From the NCBI RefSeq assembly GCF_040412425.1, contig NC_089766.1, positions 12,697,008 to 12,761,007 on the forward strand: a stretch of DNA of 64,000 bases, in the 5' to 3' direction. A program made the position numbers and the translations under genes. Each line of letters begins with the position of its first letter. Position 1 is the stretch's first letter. The DNA comes from Macrobrachium rosenbergii (Eukaryota > Arthropoda > Malacostraca > Decapoda > Palaemonidae). Below the pieces are notes generated by a model. The model searched no databases and was not told the origin of the DNA. It saw nothing but the letters and a program-made list of their open reading frames with translations. Positions 24,601 through 34,991 of this stretch are shown here, piece after piece.

Positions 24601-26882
24601 CTATGATACTGTTGTTTTTTCTTTCCTTTAGTATCAAAATTGAAGTCTATGCATTTCTCTTCTATTCCGCTTCATTTATAAATAATTCCCTTGCATACCA
24701 ACATGTCCAAGCTCTAATTACAACTGATCCTTAATTTCTTGGGGGTTAGCTACGAGAATGTAAATCAATTTTAGTCTGCATTATACCTTGTGGTTCAGAA
24801 AAATGAATGAAAGGGGGTTTAAAACTCAATTCAACCATCAGCTCTAATTCTGCCAGTCCATCAAACTGTGGACCAATTTGCTATTCAAGGAAAAGGTTTT
24901 AACCATGTTTTCCCTCTCCTTCATTTGCTCCTTTTCGTAATTTTAATGCCAAGTACTTCTCTCTTTATTTGACTTGTCTTGAAAGCAATAATTCAAACTG
25001 AAAATCATGACGTGAAAAAATGTTCTATTTTGCCATCGCAAAATTTTCATCATCCCATCCATTTAAGCTTTCAATTTACCTGTCCCCTTTTGGAATAATG
25101 CTCTCTTATTTGAGTGCTTCTTCGTCTTTCCCTTCTCAATAGGCCTGAAAAAAGTCAATTCGCACAATTAAGTTCCTTCTCTAGATATACTGCTGGCAAG
25201 GTTATTTGCTATCTCGTTTACAGGTACTCTCTGGGGCCCTGGTCCACTGAACCTACTCTTTGGGACCCTGGTCTACTGTACCCAAGATTAAAGTCATTTT
25301 TTTAATCCACTGACCTCGTAATGCTCATCAGGCCAATGTACCCTACAAAAACCTGTGAAATGTTTTAATATCTTCAATTTTTTTTAACAAATGTTCTTTT
25401 AAGAGGAGATTCTAACTTCAGTGGGATCCTGTCTCCCATCTTTTTTAGACTCTACCTTTATGCAAGACTCAAAAGTAAATTTCACCAAACTTCTCACAGG
25501 TTAACCTGTAGCTTAAAGCCTAAAGTGAACTATATGCTTTTAGTCTCAGACACATAGTAAACTACAAACTTGTAACACTACACTTCACAGAAATCTGTAC
25601 ACCTGTAGCCCTGAAGATACAGTTAAATTGCTGCACGCCTGTGGATTAAATTCACAGCAAATATAAGCCCCGTAAATTATGCACTTGTAGCTTCAAGCTT
25701 ACTGTAAGCTACACACATGCAGCTTTTCATGTATACCTTTATACAACATTTAACTATTCACACTCAGGGTCAAACTTACCGCAAACTATTCACAAGAATC
25801 TTTAGACCTAAAGGAAGCCATGGAACTGTATTTTAACCAAATATCCTTAAGAAAAAGACTGAGACACAACGACCTTTTCCAGGCATCACTGGAAAACTGA
25901 CATTGAACTCCAACAGACTCCAGGTACTGCAAGAGGAAATCTGGAGGCCTTTGCTCGAGGCGAACGTCATGCTTTATTTAGCAGGTTAGTCATAAATAAA
26001 GGAAAGGGGGGGGGGAGGAAGGGGGAAGGGAAGTGAAAACAGAAACTAAAATCCAGTTTAAATTGCTGCCAACACTTTTGCCTGTAGCTTTCTGAATTTG
26101 TTAGAATTTCAATTTTTTTTTAGTTTTTCGTATTTTACTTTAGCAAAATGTTCAGTATTATTATTATTTACAATATTTCTAAATTCATAAACAACAACCA
26201 CGCCTTCACAGAATAACGTAAAATGTGAAGAAAAAGTTTATGAAACAAATCAAGAGAATCACCTGAAAATACAAACTAAACTAATGAAAAACAACAAATT
26301 ATTAAAACTTTCATTTCAATTTAAACCCAAAGCCGTACATACTGTAATAACAAGTTCGTGATACCACTTTCTCTTGATCACTATAATTAAGCAATGCTGG
26401 GCTTAGTCAATGATTGGATGGGTGACCTAAAAGTAACGCGTTCTCTACGACGATATCAGCCTGTGAACAAAGGTCAGTGCTGGCATAAGGCCGGCTCCAC
26501 CTAGACCTAGACCAATCAATCAAAACACCATTCCCTAAAACTGCAGCAGACCCTACGAGTTTGGAGTAGGTGGCAATGAGTGATGATAAAGGATCCCTTC
26601 CCTAACCTAACCTCCTGCCTGAAAAGAAAAAAAAGGCACTGATGACCTTGCCATCTGTAAAACCAATAAAATTGTTCCATATGAATTTCCACTTCTGAAT
26701 ATTTATGGTCACTTTGCATAACTTTGCTACTCTCAACAGGGAACTCCTTCACGTGTGGCTGTGACATAGCCTGGCTCATCCTGAATCCGACGCTCTTGTG
26801 GCGAGTCCACGATGAGGCAACGTGTTTCACAGGTCAGAAGTTCGTCGAGTTGGATCCTGCGTGGTATATAAACATGTGCTAA
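20876..26882 (+). CDS. Oplophorus-luciferin 2-monooxygenase non-catalytic subunit-like LRR protein, copy A
   Basis: Four coding exons, 20876..21620, 23807..23962, 25883..25984, 26740..26882 (TAA), all introns in phase 1, give 381 residues, close to the roughly 360 of the Oplophorus 35-kDa subunit. A signal peptide (about residues 1-24, LLILYIILHVGVITHA core) precedes a Ser/Thr-rich linker. An LRR N-cap has cysteines at about 72, 81, 83 and 95, followed by several LRRs and a C-cap (FTCGCDIAWLIL ... ATC ... MC). The Oplophorus protein partners the 19-kDa light-emitting subunit and has no catalytic activity of its own; homologues occur in non-luminous decapods, where their role is unknown. Secreted. 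I start at ATG 20876 because it gives a clean signal peptide and matches copy B; the ATG at 20777 lies before a likely acceptor. Confidence 0.85.
22234..22457. mobile_element. MITE in intron 1 of copy A
   Basis: Inverted ends of about 29 bp at 22234-22262 and 22429-22457 (AAGGGTGCTACTATAG and its partner, a few mismatches). Internal sequence shares GATTCCCCAGGGC and ACGGCGAAACAGTGA with the element at 17584-18007. Confidence 0.7.
22909..22985. repeat. Perfect 27-bp inverted repeat, hairpin
   Basis: Arms 22909-22935 and 22959-22985 are exact reverse complements (core TCACTTCCATAAAGGAG). Inside, GTTGACTCA and TGAGCCAAC add nine more pairs with one G-T, leaving a 3-base loop. The right arm translates as part of a reverse-transcriptase relic (LLYGSDVKM). 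Confidence 0.9.
22950..23450 (+). pseudogene. Decayed LINE reverse-transcriptase fragment
   Basis: Frame-shifted pieces read LLYGSDVKM, YLGVNVIDGGRMSEE, SETRRAAGCVQKVG and YGNEVWMVKRI, the pattern of the C-terminal part of non-LTR reverse transcriptases (Y-L-G ... D-G ... R-I ... L-Y-G-x-E-x-W). Several stops and shifts. It sits in intron 1 of copy A. Confidence 0.6.
23807..23962 (+). CDS. Copy A exon 2: LRR segment
   Basis: Acceptor TCTCCCTCCAG, donor CTCTG|GTTAGT. It codes GTFTHNEQLSYLEL ... DPEAFSG, collinear with copy B exon 2 with one extra residue. Confidence 0.85.
25498..25790 (+). repeat. Degenerate tandem repeat, unit about 40-50 bp
   Basis: The phrases CCTGTAGC/TTGTAGC, AAGCCTA/AAGATACAG and AAACTAC/AAATTATGCAC recur in the same order along the stretch with variable spacing. 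Boundaries and unit are approximate. Confidence 0.4.
25883..25984 (+). CDS. Copy A exon 3: LRR segment
   Basis: Acceptor CTTTTCCAG, donor GCAG|GTTAGT. It codes GITGKLTLNSNRLQV ... NVMLYLAG, 102 bases, the same length as copy B exon 3. Confidence 0.85.
26358..26445 (+). pseudogene. 5S rRNA-derived relic (5S SINE head or pseudogene)
   Basis: GATACCAC, then CTCTTGATCACTATAATTAA, GCAATGCTGGGC, and TTGGATGGGTGACC follow the order of 5S rRNA, including its internal pol III control elements (A-box, intermediate element, C-box). About 20 bases near the 5' side are missing and the 3' end departs after GTGACC into unrelated sequence. It lies in intron 3 of copy A. Confidence 0.7.
26740..26882 (+). CDS. 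Copy A exon 4: LRR C-cap and stop
   Basis: Acceptor TACTCTCAACAG. It codes GNSFTCGCDIAWLIL ... DPAWYINMC and stops at TAA 26880-26882. The four cysteines of the cap are conserved with copy B. Confidence 0.85.
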
Positions 26883-27337
26883 GGAATACGGATGTTTCAG
26901 AAACCCTATGAAAAGACAAGGGATCATTGTACCTCACGGGAAGAGTAAAACAAAGATAGTGCCACAAAACCATAACCATAAACAAGAATACACACCTGAG
27001 TTTCAATGACCTAGCTGCCCTCAGAATCCTTACTGCATATTTAAGAACTTTTTGGCTAACAAACGGCCTAAATTCACAATAGTGGATGATTATGAATTCA
27101 ATATTCAAATCATTTCATTCTCAGGGACCGTTTATGAATTTTAGGAAAACTAGGTTAAAACAATTAGGCTATATACTATATCGATATACTGTATTCATTA
27201 TTCCAGTCGTTTTGGACATAACTTATCTTGTGAGCCAAGATTTTCGCTCAGTTCGAAATGAAGATTCTGGATAACAACTGCATCGCCAAGTAATTGCTAA
27301 AGAAAGAAGGGGTAACATTCGAGAGCCACCCACCCTA

Positions 27338-27395
27338 CTGAATAAATAAATAAATATATACATACATACACACACATATATATATGTGTGTAATA
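27338..27395. repeat. Simple (AATA)n / (ACAT)n / (TG)n tract
   Basis: Short run of AATAAATAAATA then TACATACATACACACA and TATATATGTGTG. It holds an AATAAA that could serve copy A, about 460 bases past its stop. Confidence 0.6.
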
Positions 27396-27419
27396 CACTA
27401 ATTACACCACTTACCCCAT

Positions 27420-28220
27420 CTTGCACACATCTGATTTCCAATGTCTTTTCCGCCCATCTACCCAGCCCTCCCTAGATCTGCCTCTTTTCACTAAGCTATT
27501 ATCGTCCATTCTTTCCCCATGACTGAACCACCTAAAAAATACTTTGATCCAACATTTTGTCTACCAATAACATTTTTACCACTTCTAGGTGTGTATCTCC
27601 ACATTTCTTACCTTATCAGTTCGTCTGCTGCCTATACTACACAGTCCATCTCTCCAGCTTGAGCACTTTTTTTCCATATGCATTCACCATCATCACTTCC
27701 ATAAAGACAGTTGACTCAACAACTCCTTCATACATACACATCTTGTCTTCAATAAAACAGTCTCTTCCCAAACTTTTGCAAAAATCCTGCTACCTTCCGC
27801 GTTTCGCCTACTGCCACTCTCCTATTCTCCCTTTCTACCAGCATCTGCTTCATTTACTCTAAACAATGAAACAAAGCTACATCTATTTTAATCTTGCTCG
27901 CACTGACTCTCAACTTTCTTTCATAAGTTTCTGCAGCTTTTTTTCACTTTACCCTGACAGTACTGTATCAACTTGAACATGAACATTCTACACTACTTTC
28001 ACGGCTTAGTTTCTTCTCCCACAACTCTGCACCTACGTCTGGTTTCCTTTCTCTGACGTCTTGCATCATTCCACCCAAAAAGATATGGAAGAGCCATGGA
28101 GACATAACACACCCTTAGCCTCAGACCCACTTTTACACCAAACCAGAAACTTTTAAACCCTCTCAGCGTCCTCAACACCATCCAAAGTATTAACCATTTC
28201 ATATACCTACAAAGAAGCTC
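27420..28220 (-). pseudogene. Decayed LINE reverse-transcriptase fragment, minus strand
   Basis: Read on the minus strand, pieces in order are GCVMSPWLFHIFLGGMMQDVRER, DTVRV followed by KKLQKLMKES, and MYEGVVESTVFMEV. They match the reverse-transcriptase signatures G-C-x-x-S-P-x-L-F, the F-A-D-D box region and G-V-V-x-x-x-L-Y-G. The catalytic F-A-D-D itself is not intact, and there are frame shifts and stops. Confidence 0.6.
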
Positions 28221-28603
28221 ATCAACAACGCGTCAATCCTATGCTCTACAGACACTGTGCCAATCACTTCTAGGCTGTACGACTGTCTCACTTCCAAATA
28301 TTAGGGCCTTTCCAATTAGGCTATACAATTTTATGAAGTATCTAAATACATTTATATACATAAAACCACAAACAAATAACAAAACTACAAGAGAATTCAA
28401 GACCTAGTTTGAAAAGCCATGGTACAGAGGCTATGGCACCATTCAAGTTTTGAGAGCACTGGTATGGCGACCACAAACAGCAGCCGAGATACCCCATAGG
28501 TCTTGTGAATGGGAAAGAAAATCGGAAACCCAAGGCATCTTTGATAGGTTACCAGTTGACAATAACTGAGAAAAACTCGAAATATTTTACTTCTGTCAAT
28601 TTA

Positions 28604-28836
28604 GGAACATAAGGAATATGAAATTTAGGCCAAAGGCCAAGCCCTGGGACTTATGAGGTCATTACGCGCTGAAAATAATGCTAAAACAATTCTTAAGAAA
28701 GGGTACTGAGTTATAGTAAACGGACTGAAAGGGGTTGCAGCTAGGGGGTGAAGGGGCGCTGCGAAGAACCTAAGTAATGTCTACAGTGCACCATGTGAGG
28801 TGCAATGACGGCACTACATCCCTACGGGATTCTATC
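28604..28836 (+). mobile_element. Interspersed repeat, family shared with 63565-63850
   Basis: Contains CTTATGAGGTCATTACGCGC, CTACAGTGCACCATGTGAGG and GACGGCACTACATCCCTACG. The reverse complement of 63565-63850 gives the same phrases in the same order. Probably a SINE. Confidence 0.65.
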
Positions 28837-28914
28837 GGTTTAGGTCGAACTGCTTGACAGTGTGCTTTCAAGTGGTGTACCAAAGACAGCGTGAAATTGT
28901 CATTATGTCACTTC

Positions 28915-28958
<44 letters not shown>
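28915..28958. repeat. (AAT)n microsatellite
   Basis: About 14 AAT units; the poly-Asn frame is a translation of it. Confidence 0.95.
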
Positions 28959-28959
<1 letters not shown>

Positions 28960-29348
28960 GAGGATAACCAGGAGGGGGCGGGGGAGGAGGGGAAGAAGGA
29001 GGGGGTTGTATTATTTTCGATGGACATTGCAATCTCTCACATCGTATGTCACTTTTACACCTTAACAAAAAGCTGTGCCATCGAAAATTTTCTTCGGATG
29101 TCCAAATATCCTCTTATCATTAAACCGTCTTTGGGAGATATTTTTCCTTAATGGCAGCTGAATCGATGAAAAAGTTAATGGAATTTAGAAAAAAAGTTTT
29201 TTTTACGTACTTTGACAACTGGTCCGCTTAGTTACTGATAAAATTAAATACATTTTCTCTATCAATAAACTTTCAAGTTGATACATATTTCAAATTCTCA
29301 TCGCTTCTGAGAACAACGCTGATAAGCACAAACACTGGGGATTTTTCC

Positions 29349-29432
29349 GGGTTCAAAATCTAATGTTAATATGCGAGGGTTCAAAATCTAATGTTAATAT
29401 GCAAGGGTTCAAAATCTAATGTTAATATGCGA
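29349..29432 (+). repeat. Three tandem copies of a 28-bp unit
   Basis: Units start at 29349, 29377 and 29405 (GGGTTCAAAATCTAATGTTA core). They differ at a single base near the unit end (GCGA or GCAA). Confidence 0.95.
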
Positions 29433-29579
29433 TTGCTCTAAGGTGAATGACTGCTCCGGTTAATAAACTGAGTCAACAGTCAATGCCATTAATTATATGG
29501 CGCACTGGTGTTAAGGATTATAATGAAACATGGAATACAGCTCAGCTCTTCTCGCTCGTAACCACTATGCAAAAGAGGA

Positions 29580-29782
<203 letters not shown>

Positions 29783-29785
29783 TAA

Positions 29786-30345
29786 AATCATGAAGCTACA
29801 AATGTCATTTAATATCCAATTCACGCTGCTTCGGAAATATCCCCAATGGGGAATTATCACCAAAGGGGAATTTTATAAGTGACAAATGGATCGGTACTGC
29901 CAGGCCTCGATCCCTCGACACAGTTACCTTCCAACGACTCCAGTCGACGGCCTACCCACTGAGCCATCAAGAGAGGTATAAGTTAATGCCGATCTGGTGT
30001 AGGCTACTTGTTTACCCGTCAAGAGCGGGGAAATTATACTTAGCTTCGGCATTAACCGACCTCCAATCATGAAGCTACAAATGTCGTTTAATATCCAATT
30101 CATGCTACTTCGGGAATATCTCCGATGGGAAATTATCACCGAGGGGGAATTTTTTTAAGTGATAAATGGATTGGTACTGCCGGGTCTCGATCCCTCGACA
30201 CAGTTACCTTCCAACGACTCCAGTCGACGGTCTACCCGCTCAACACCGATCCATTTATCACATAAAATTCCCCTTCAGTGACAATTCCCCATCGGGGATA
30301 TTCCCGAAGTAGCGTGAATTGGATATTAAACGACATTTGTAGCTT
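29786..30345 (-). mobile_element. Cluster of a second tRNA-like repeat: two direct copies and one inverted partial copy
   Basis: Copies at about 29786-29960 and 30066-30240 share ATCATGAAGCTACAAATGTC and CCAACGACTCCAGTCGACGG. On the minus strand they read GGCTCAGTGGGTAGGCCGTC and GGGATCGAGG, like tRNA A- and B-boxes. The inverted partial copy 30246-30343 pairs with the left part of copy 2. The cluster lies between two (TA)n tracts. Confidence 0.65.
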
Positions 30346-30371
30346 CATGATTGTATATAAATCACAGTGTT

Positions 30372-30373
<2 letters not shown>

Positions 30374-30426
<53 letters not shown>
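30374..30426. repeat. (TA)n microsatellite
   Basis: TA run just outside the right end of the tRNA-like repeat cluster. Confidence 0.95.
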
Positions 30427-30428
<2 letters not shown>

Positions 30429-30739
30429 TATATTATTATTCTTACCCCAACAGCGACAGTCCCAAAAATCGATCCCAGGCCTGAGGAAGCTATTCAGGTT
30501 CATTTTCCTATAAATCTAATACCTATCTTTTGATCCAGCCAGTAAATTTGGTAGCTAACACGTAGTTACTTGATTGTGATGGTTACCAACCAGGGTATGG
30601 GGCCATCATCCTCATCCTTAATACCTGGTTAAGATAAGAGAGATTATACAGGCGCAACATTTGGTATTTTTCATTTTGGATAACCATAGGACTGGTGTGA
30701 AGGAATTTGCATGTTGAAAGTACAACAATATCTACATTG

Positions 30740-30790
<51 letters not shown>
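30740..30790. repeat. (CA)n(TA)n tract
   Basis: CA run continuing directly into a TA run. Confidence 0.9.
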
Positions 30791-30962
30791 AAATCATATT
30801 CAGGAAACAAAACAATGTGCAAAGGATATAAGCAAAAGCCCTCTGTGCAGGCATAAGAACTGGCTCAAGATGTGGAAGTTTTTGGCACAGGAATCTCCTA
30901 CTAGATTTACATTAACACCACCATAAACAGTGACTACTGTTTTGCAATCTCTCTCTCTCCAT

Positions 30963-30963
30963 A

Positions 30964-31046
<83 letters not shown>
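30963..31046. repeat. (TA)n microsatellite
   Basis: About 40 TA units with an ATACAT interruption near the left end. Confidence 0.95.
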
Positions 31047-31052
<6 letters not shown>

Positions 31053-31343
31053 CATACATATTTTCTTTTTCAATGACCCTACTTTTATTTATGCTTTCGC
31101 TCGTATTTTTCTGTTGTAAGTCTTATATATTTTGGGTTTCCATTCTCTATTGTGACTTGGCTCAAAACATATTTTATATCAAACTTTTGACTGGGAGTCA
31201 ACGAAGGTCAATCAGGATAGGGGTAACTGTCCCGTGGGGATTTGTTCATTATTAATCTGGCGGCCTAATTAATTATTCATACTGATTTTCTTTTGTAAAT
31301 AATTTGGTAGGCCAAATAGTATATATTTATCTATTTATATATA

Positions 31344-31919
<576 letters not shown>

Positions 31920-32190
31920 TATACATACATATACACTATTTGGCCTACCAAATTATTTACAAAAGAAAATCAGTATAAATAATTAATTAGGCCACCAGAT
32001 TAATAATGAACAAATCCCCACGGGACAGTTACCCCTATCCTGACTGACCTTAGCATTGACTCCCAGTCAAAAGTTTAATATAAAATATGTTTTGAATCAA
32101 ATCACAACAGAGAGAGGAAACCCAAAATATATAAGACTTACAACGGAAAAATACGACCGAAAGCATAAACACAAGTAGGGCCCTTGAAAA

Positions 32191-32986
32191 ATATAGTTCA
32201 CAAAAACCAAGATCCAGTTTCGTAAAAGGTACCTTTGATTACACGGCACTTATTCTATTCCATAAGTACACTAAAGTACTAAAAAGATAAGGGACCTCAG
32301 AGACATCCAAGAAATTCAAACATATACATTATCCAAAAACACCTTAGCACATACATGTATGTATATACATGAACATAAATGCATGAGTATTATTACTATC
32401 AATCAGAAGATGAACCCTATTCATATGGAATAAGCCCACAGGGGTCACTGAAATTTAAACTCCCAAAGAATATGGTGTTTATTAAAAAGAAGTAACAGAA
32501 GGTAGTGGGAAATACAGAAAGAGAGATCACTTATTAAAAAAAAGGTATTAACAAATTAGTAAGTGAATAAATAAAAATGTAAATAAATGATGAAAGTACA
32601 AGGAGAACTGCATTAGGGTAGTGATGCATGCCTCAGGGAGCATACAAGGGAAGTATAATGTGTATGATACGCAAGCATACACGTCCCGAATGTACATGTG
32701 AACTCCGAGATAACGTATGACAATAGAACTGCATTAAAAAAAAAAAAAAAAAAGAGAGATAGGTATTATCAACAACGTCTTTTCTCCACATGTTTCATTT
32801 CACAAAACCTTCTATAAAAGAGGACGTCCACTGCCTACTTAAAGGAATCTCATTTCCTTGAACTTTATATTTGTCGATCACGTTCAGAACAGCACTCCTT
32901 TAAAACAGGTAAATTTGCCCCGCAGTTTTCTCTCTTGATTTTCCTGGCCTTTGTATTCTGCACTGTATTTGGTTCCTTCCAAGATG
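32191..32986. other. No gene seen
   Basis: AT-rich, short frames only. A 19-base A run near 32737-32754 is followed by GAGAGA. Confidence 0.4.

Positions 32987-33080
<94 letters not shown>
32987..33080. repeat. (TAC)n then (ATT)n microsatellite
   Basis: About 13 TAC units followed by about 18 ATT units. Poly-Thr, poly-Ile, poly-Asn and poly-Ser frames here are translations of it. Confidence 0.95.
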
Positions 33081-33081
<1 letters not shown>

Positions 33082-33499
33082 CCAGTGCCTTGGCGGAAGT
33101 ACGCTCGATATATGAGTGTTCATTTTCTTTTTCATACCAATATAATAATAATAATTTTCTGATATAAAAGGCCAAACTGTTTACATATACAATGTGTACA
33201 GGAAGGGGAATATAGAACATCGAGAATAAAATTGATTATTTGTATATATAATATAATTATATATATACATATGTGTGTGTATACTGGTACAGAATGTAAC
33301 CCAATATAAATAACTAAGGGTGGCACCTGAGGGGGAGCCGTTAAAAATCCAAATAAATATTACTACAACTACTAACAGACGGTATCAATTAACTGCAGCA
33401 AATCCAATCTGTTCGTTCAGGGGCTAAAAATGAAAATAATACAGGTTGATTTTTTAAAACTGTTCCACAAACACGAGCCTGGTAGATATGGTACTTGAA

Positions 33500-33900
33500 T
33501 GTGAGTGGGAAGTTTATCAGGATAATTATAAATGAATGCTGAAGATATCAAAGCCTTCCACCCTAAATTCGAAAGATTTCAAGGCACTTGACTGGAAGTT
33601 GGAAAGATACCAATGCGTCTCACATTCATGGGAGATATTCGAGCATCTAAGCTTCAGTTGGAGAGACAACAGGATCTCTGAATTTGAGTACGAGAGATAT
33701 AAGGAAATATCAATGAGAATGAGAGAGACATTTAAACATCTGAACATGATTGGGAGACACCTTGGGCATCTAAACGAGCGAGAAACATATCTGGGGCTTC
33801 TGAATGAGTGGGAGACATGTGGCCATCTGACCAAGGTAGGAAAATTATCTGGGTATCTGAACATGCGTGGGAGAGATATCAGAGCATTTGGAAAGAACCA
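33500..33900 (+). repeat. Decayed minisatellite, unit about 30 bp
   Basis: Phrases such as GGGAGACACCTTGGGCATCT, GAGACATGTGGCCATCTGA and TATCTGGGTATCTGAACATG recur about every 30 bases. Copies are better conserved from 33720 onwards. Because the unit is a multiple of three, a 127-residue frame (+) and a 161-residue frame (-) stay open by periodicity. Confidence 0.7.
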
Positions 33901-34279
33901 ATACAGTAATTCGGTCTGAAAAAAAATTAATACAAAAATAAAAAACCTGATAAGACATATGTTAAGAGGGTATAACCACCTACTGCCTGGATCATACAGT
34001 ACATGGGACAACTTTTAAACTAATCTTTCATGAATAAGAACTTCCATCATTCCAGCCCATATAAAAGAAAATATGTGAAACAAAGCTCTACTTGTATGTA
34101 AGAAGTATTCAAATATTATCAAATGTAGCGCTGCAACTTAACTTGCATACTGCTCTTGGGTAATGTTTCGTTTCTTCTTGTGGAACATACTAATACTTGT
34201 ACCTCCATCTCTTCTGTACATATTGTCTTACATTTCTATTTCTTTTCTCTGATTTCCCAGCCACCTGCAGCATTCTAAA

Positions 34280-34991
34280 ATGGCAGCCACATGGACCAAA
34301 TATGTATTTGTGCTGTATGCAATGGCATACTTGTGGATAATTGCCCAGGCATATGAACCCCACGAACTGTCAACAGACGCAAGTAAACCAAAAGATCTAT
34401 TGTCAGATAATGTTACTCTAACCATTTCTAACGACACGAGTCTACCCACGGCTATTCCCTGCCCAAACCCTCATGACATCCTACCATGTCAATGTTATGC
34501 AATTAGCAACACAACTATGGATATCAACTGCTCAAATGTAACAAGTGAGGATCAGCTGAGGGTCGTCTTCAGCAAGCGATTCCCTTTCATTAACTTCAGA
34601 ACACTGACAATACAAGGAAACATACGTCTGAATGCACTGCGTGGAGGAGACCTAGGCAAATGTACCTTCCAGAACATAGACATCAGGGACTCTGCACTAA
34701 TTGAACTAGAAGATTCTGCCCTAGAGAACAGTTACAACACTATGATGACCCTTACTCTAATCAACAACAACCTCGTTTCAATACCAGAGATCTCACAATT
34801 CTCCAGTTTATGGTCACTTGACTTTTCGTACAATGCTTTGATAGAATTTCCTCAGCTATATTCAACAACACTGTCAAGGCTCGTTCTACAAGGTTACGCT
34901 TGGGATGCGGTTCCAGTTAATGCATTTAAATACCTACCAGCACTTAACACAATACAAATTTCATTTTGTTCACTAGCAAAACTACAACCTG
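34280..34991 (+). CDS. Copy B exon 1: signal peptide, LRR N-cap and first LRRs
   Basis: Donor CCTG|GTAAGT leaves one base. The 237 residues contain several N-glycosylation sites in the linker (NVTL, NDTS, NTTM). Confidence 0.9.

Noticed and set aside
24323..24631. 102-residue + strand frame in intron 2 of copy A
   Set aside because: No homology I recognise, no exon boundaries in phase with copy A, and the copy B gene lacks any such exon.
29349..29432. Regular short repeats as a CRISPR-like array
   Set aside because: Units are directly adjacent without spacers and the genome is eukaryotic.
33526..34011. 161-residue minus-strand and 127-residue + strand frames
   Set aside because: Both arise from a decayed 30-bp tandem repeat; no signal or domain.
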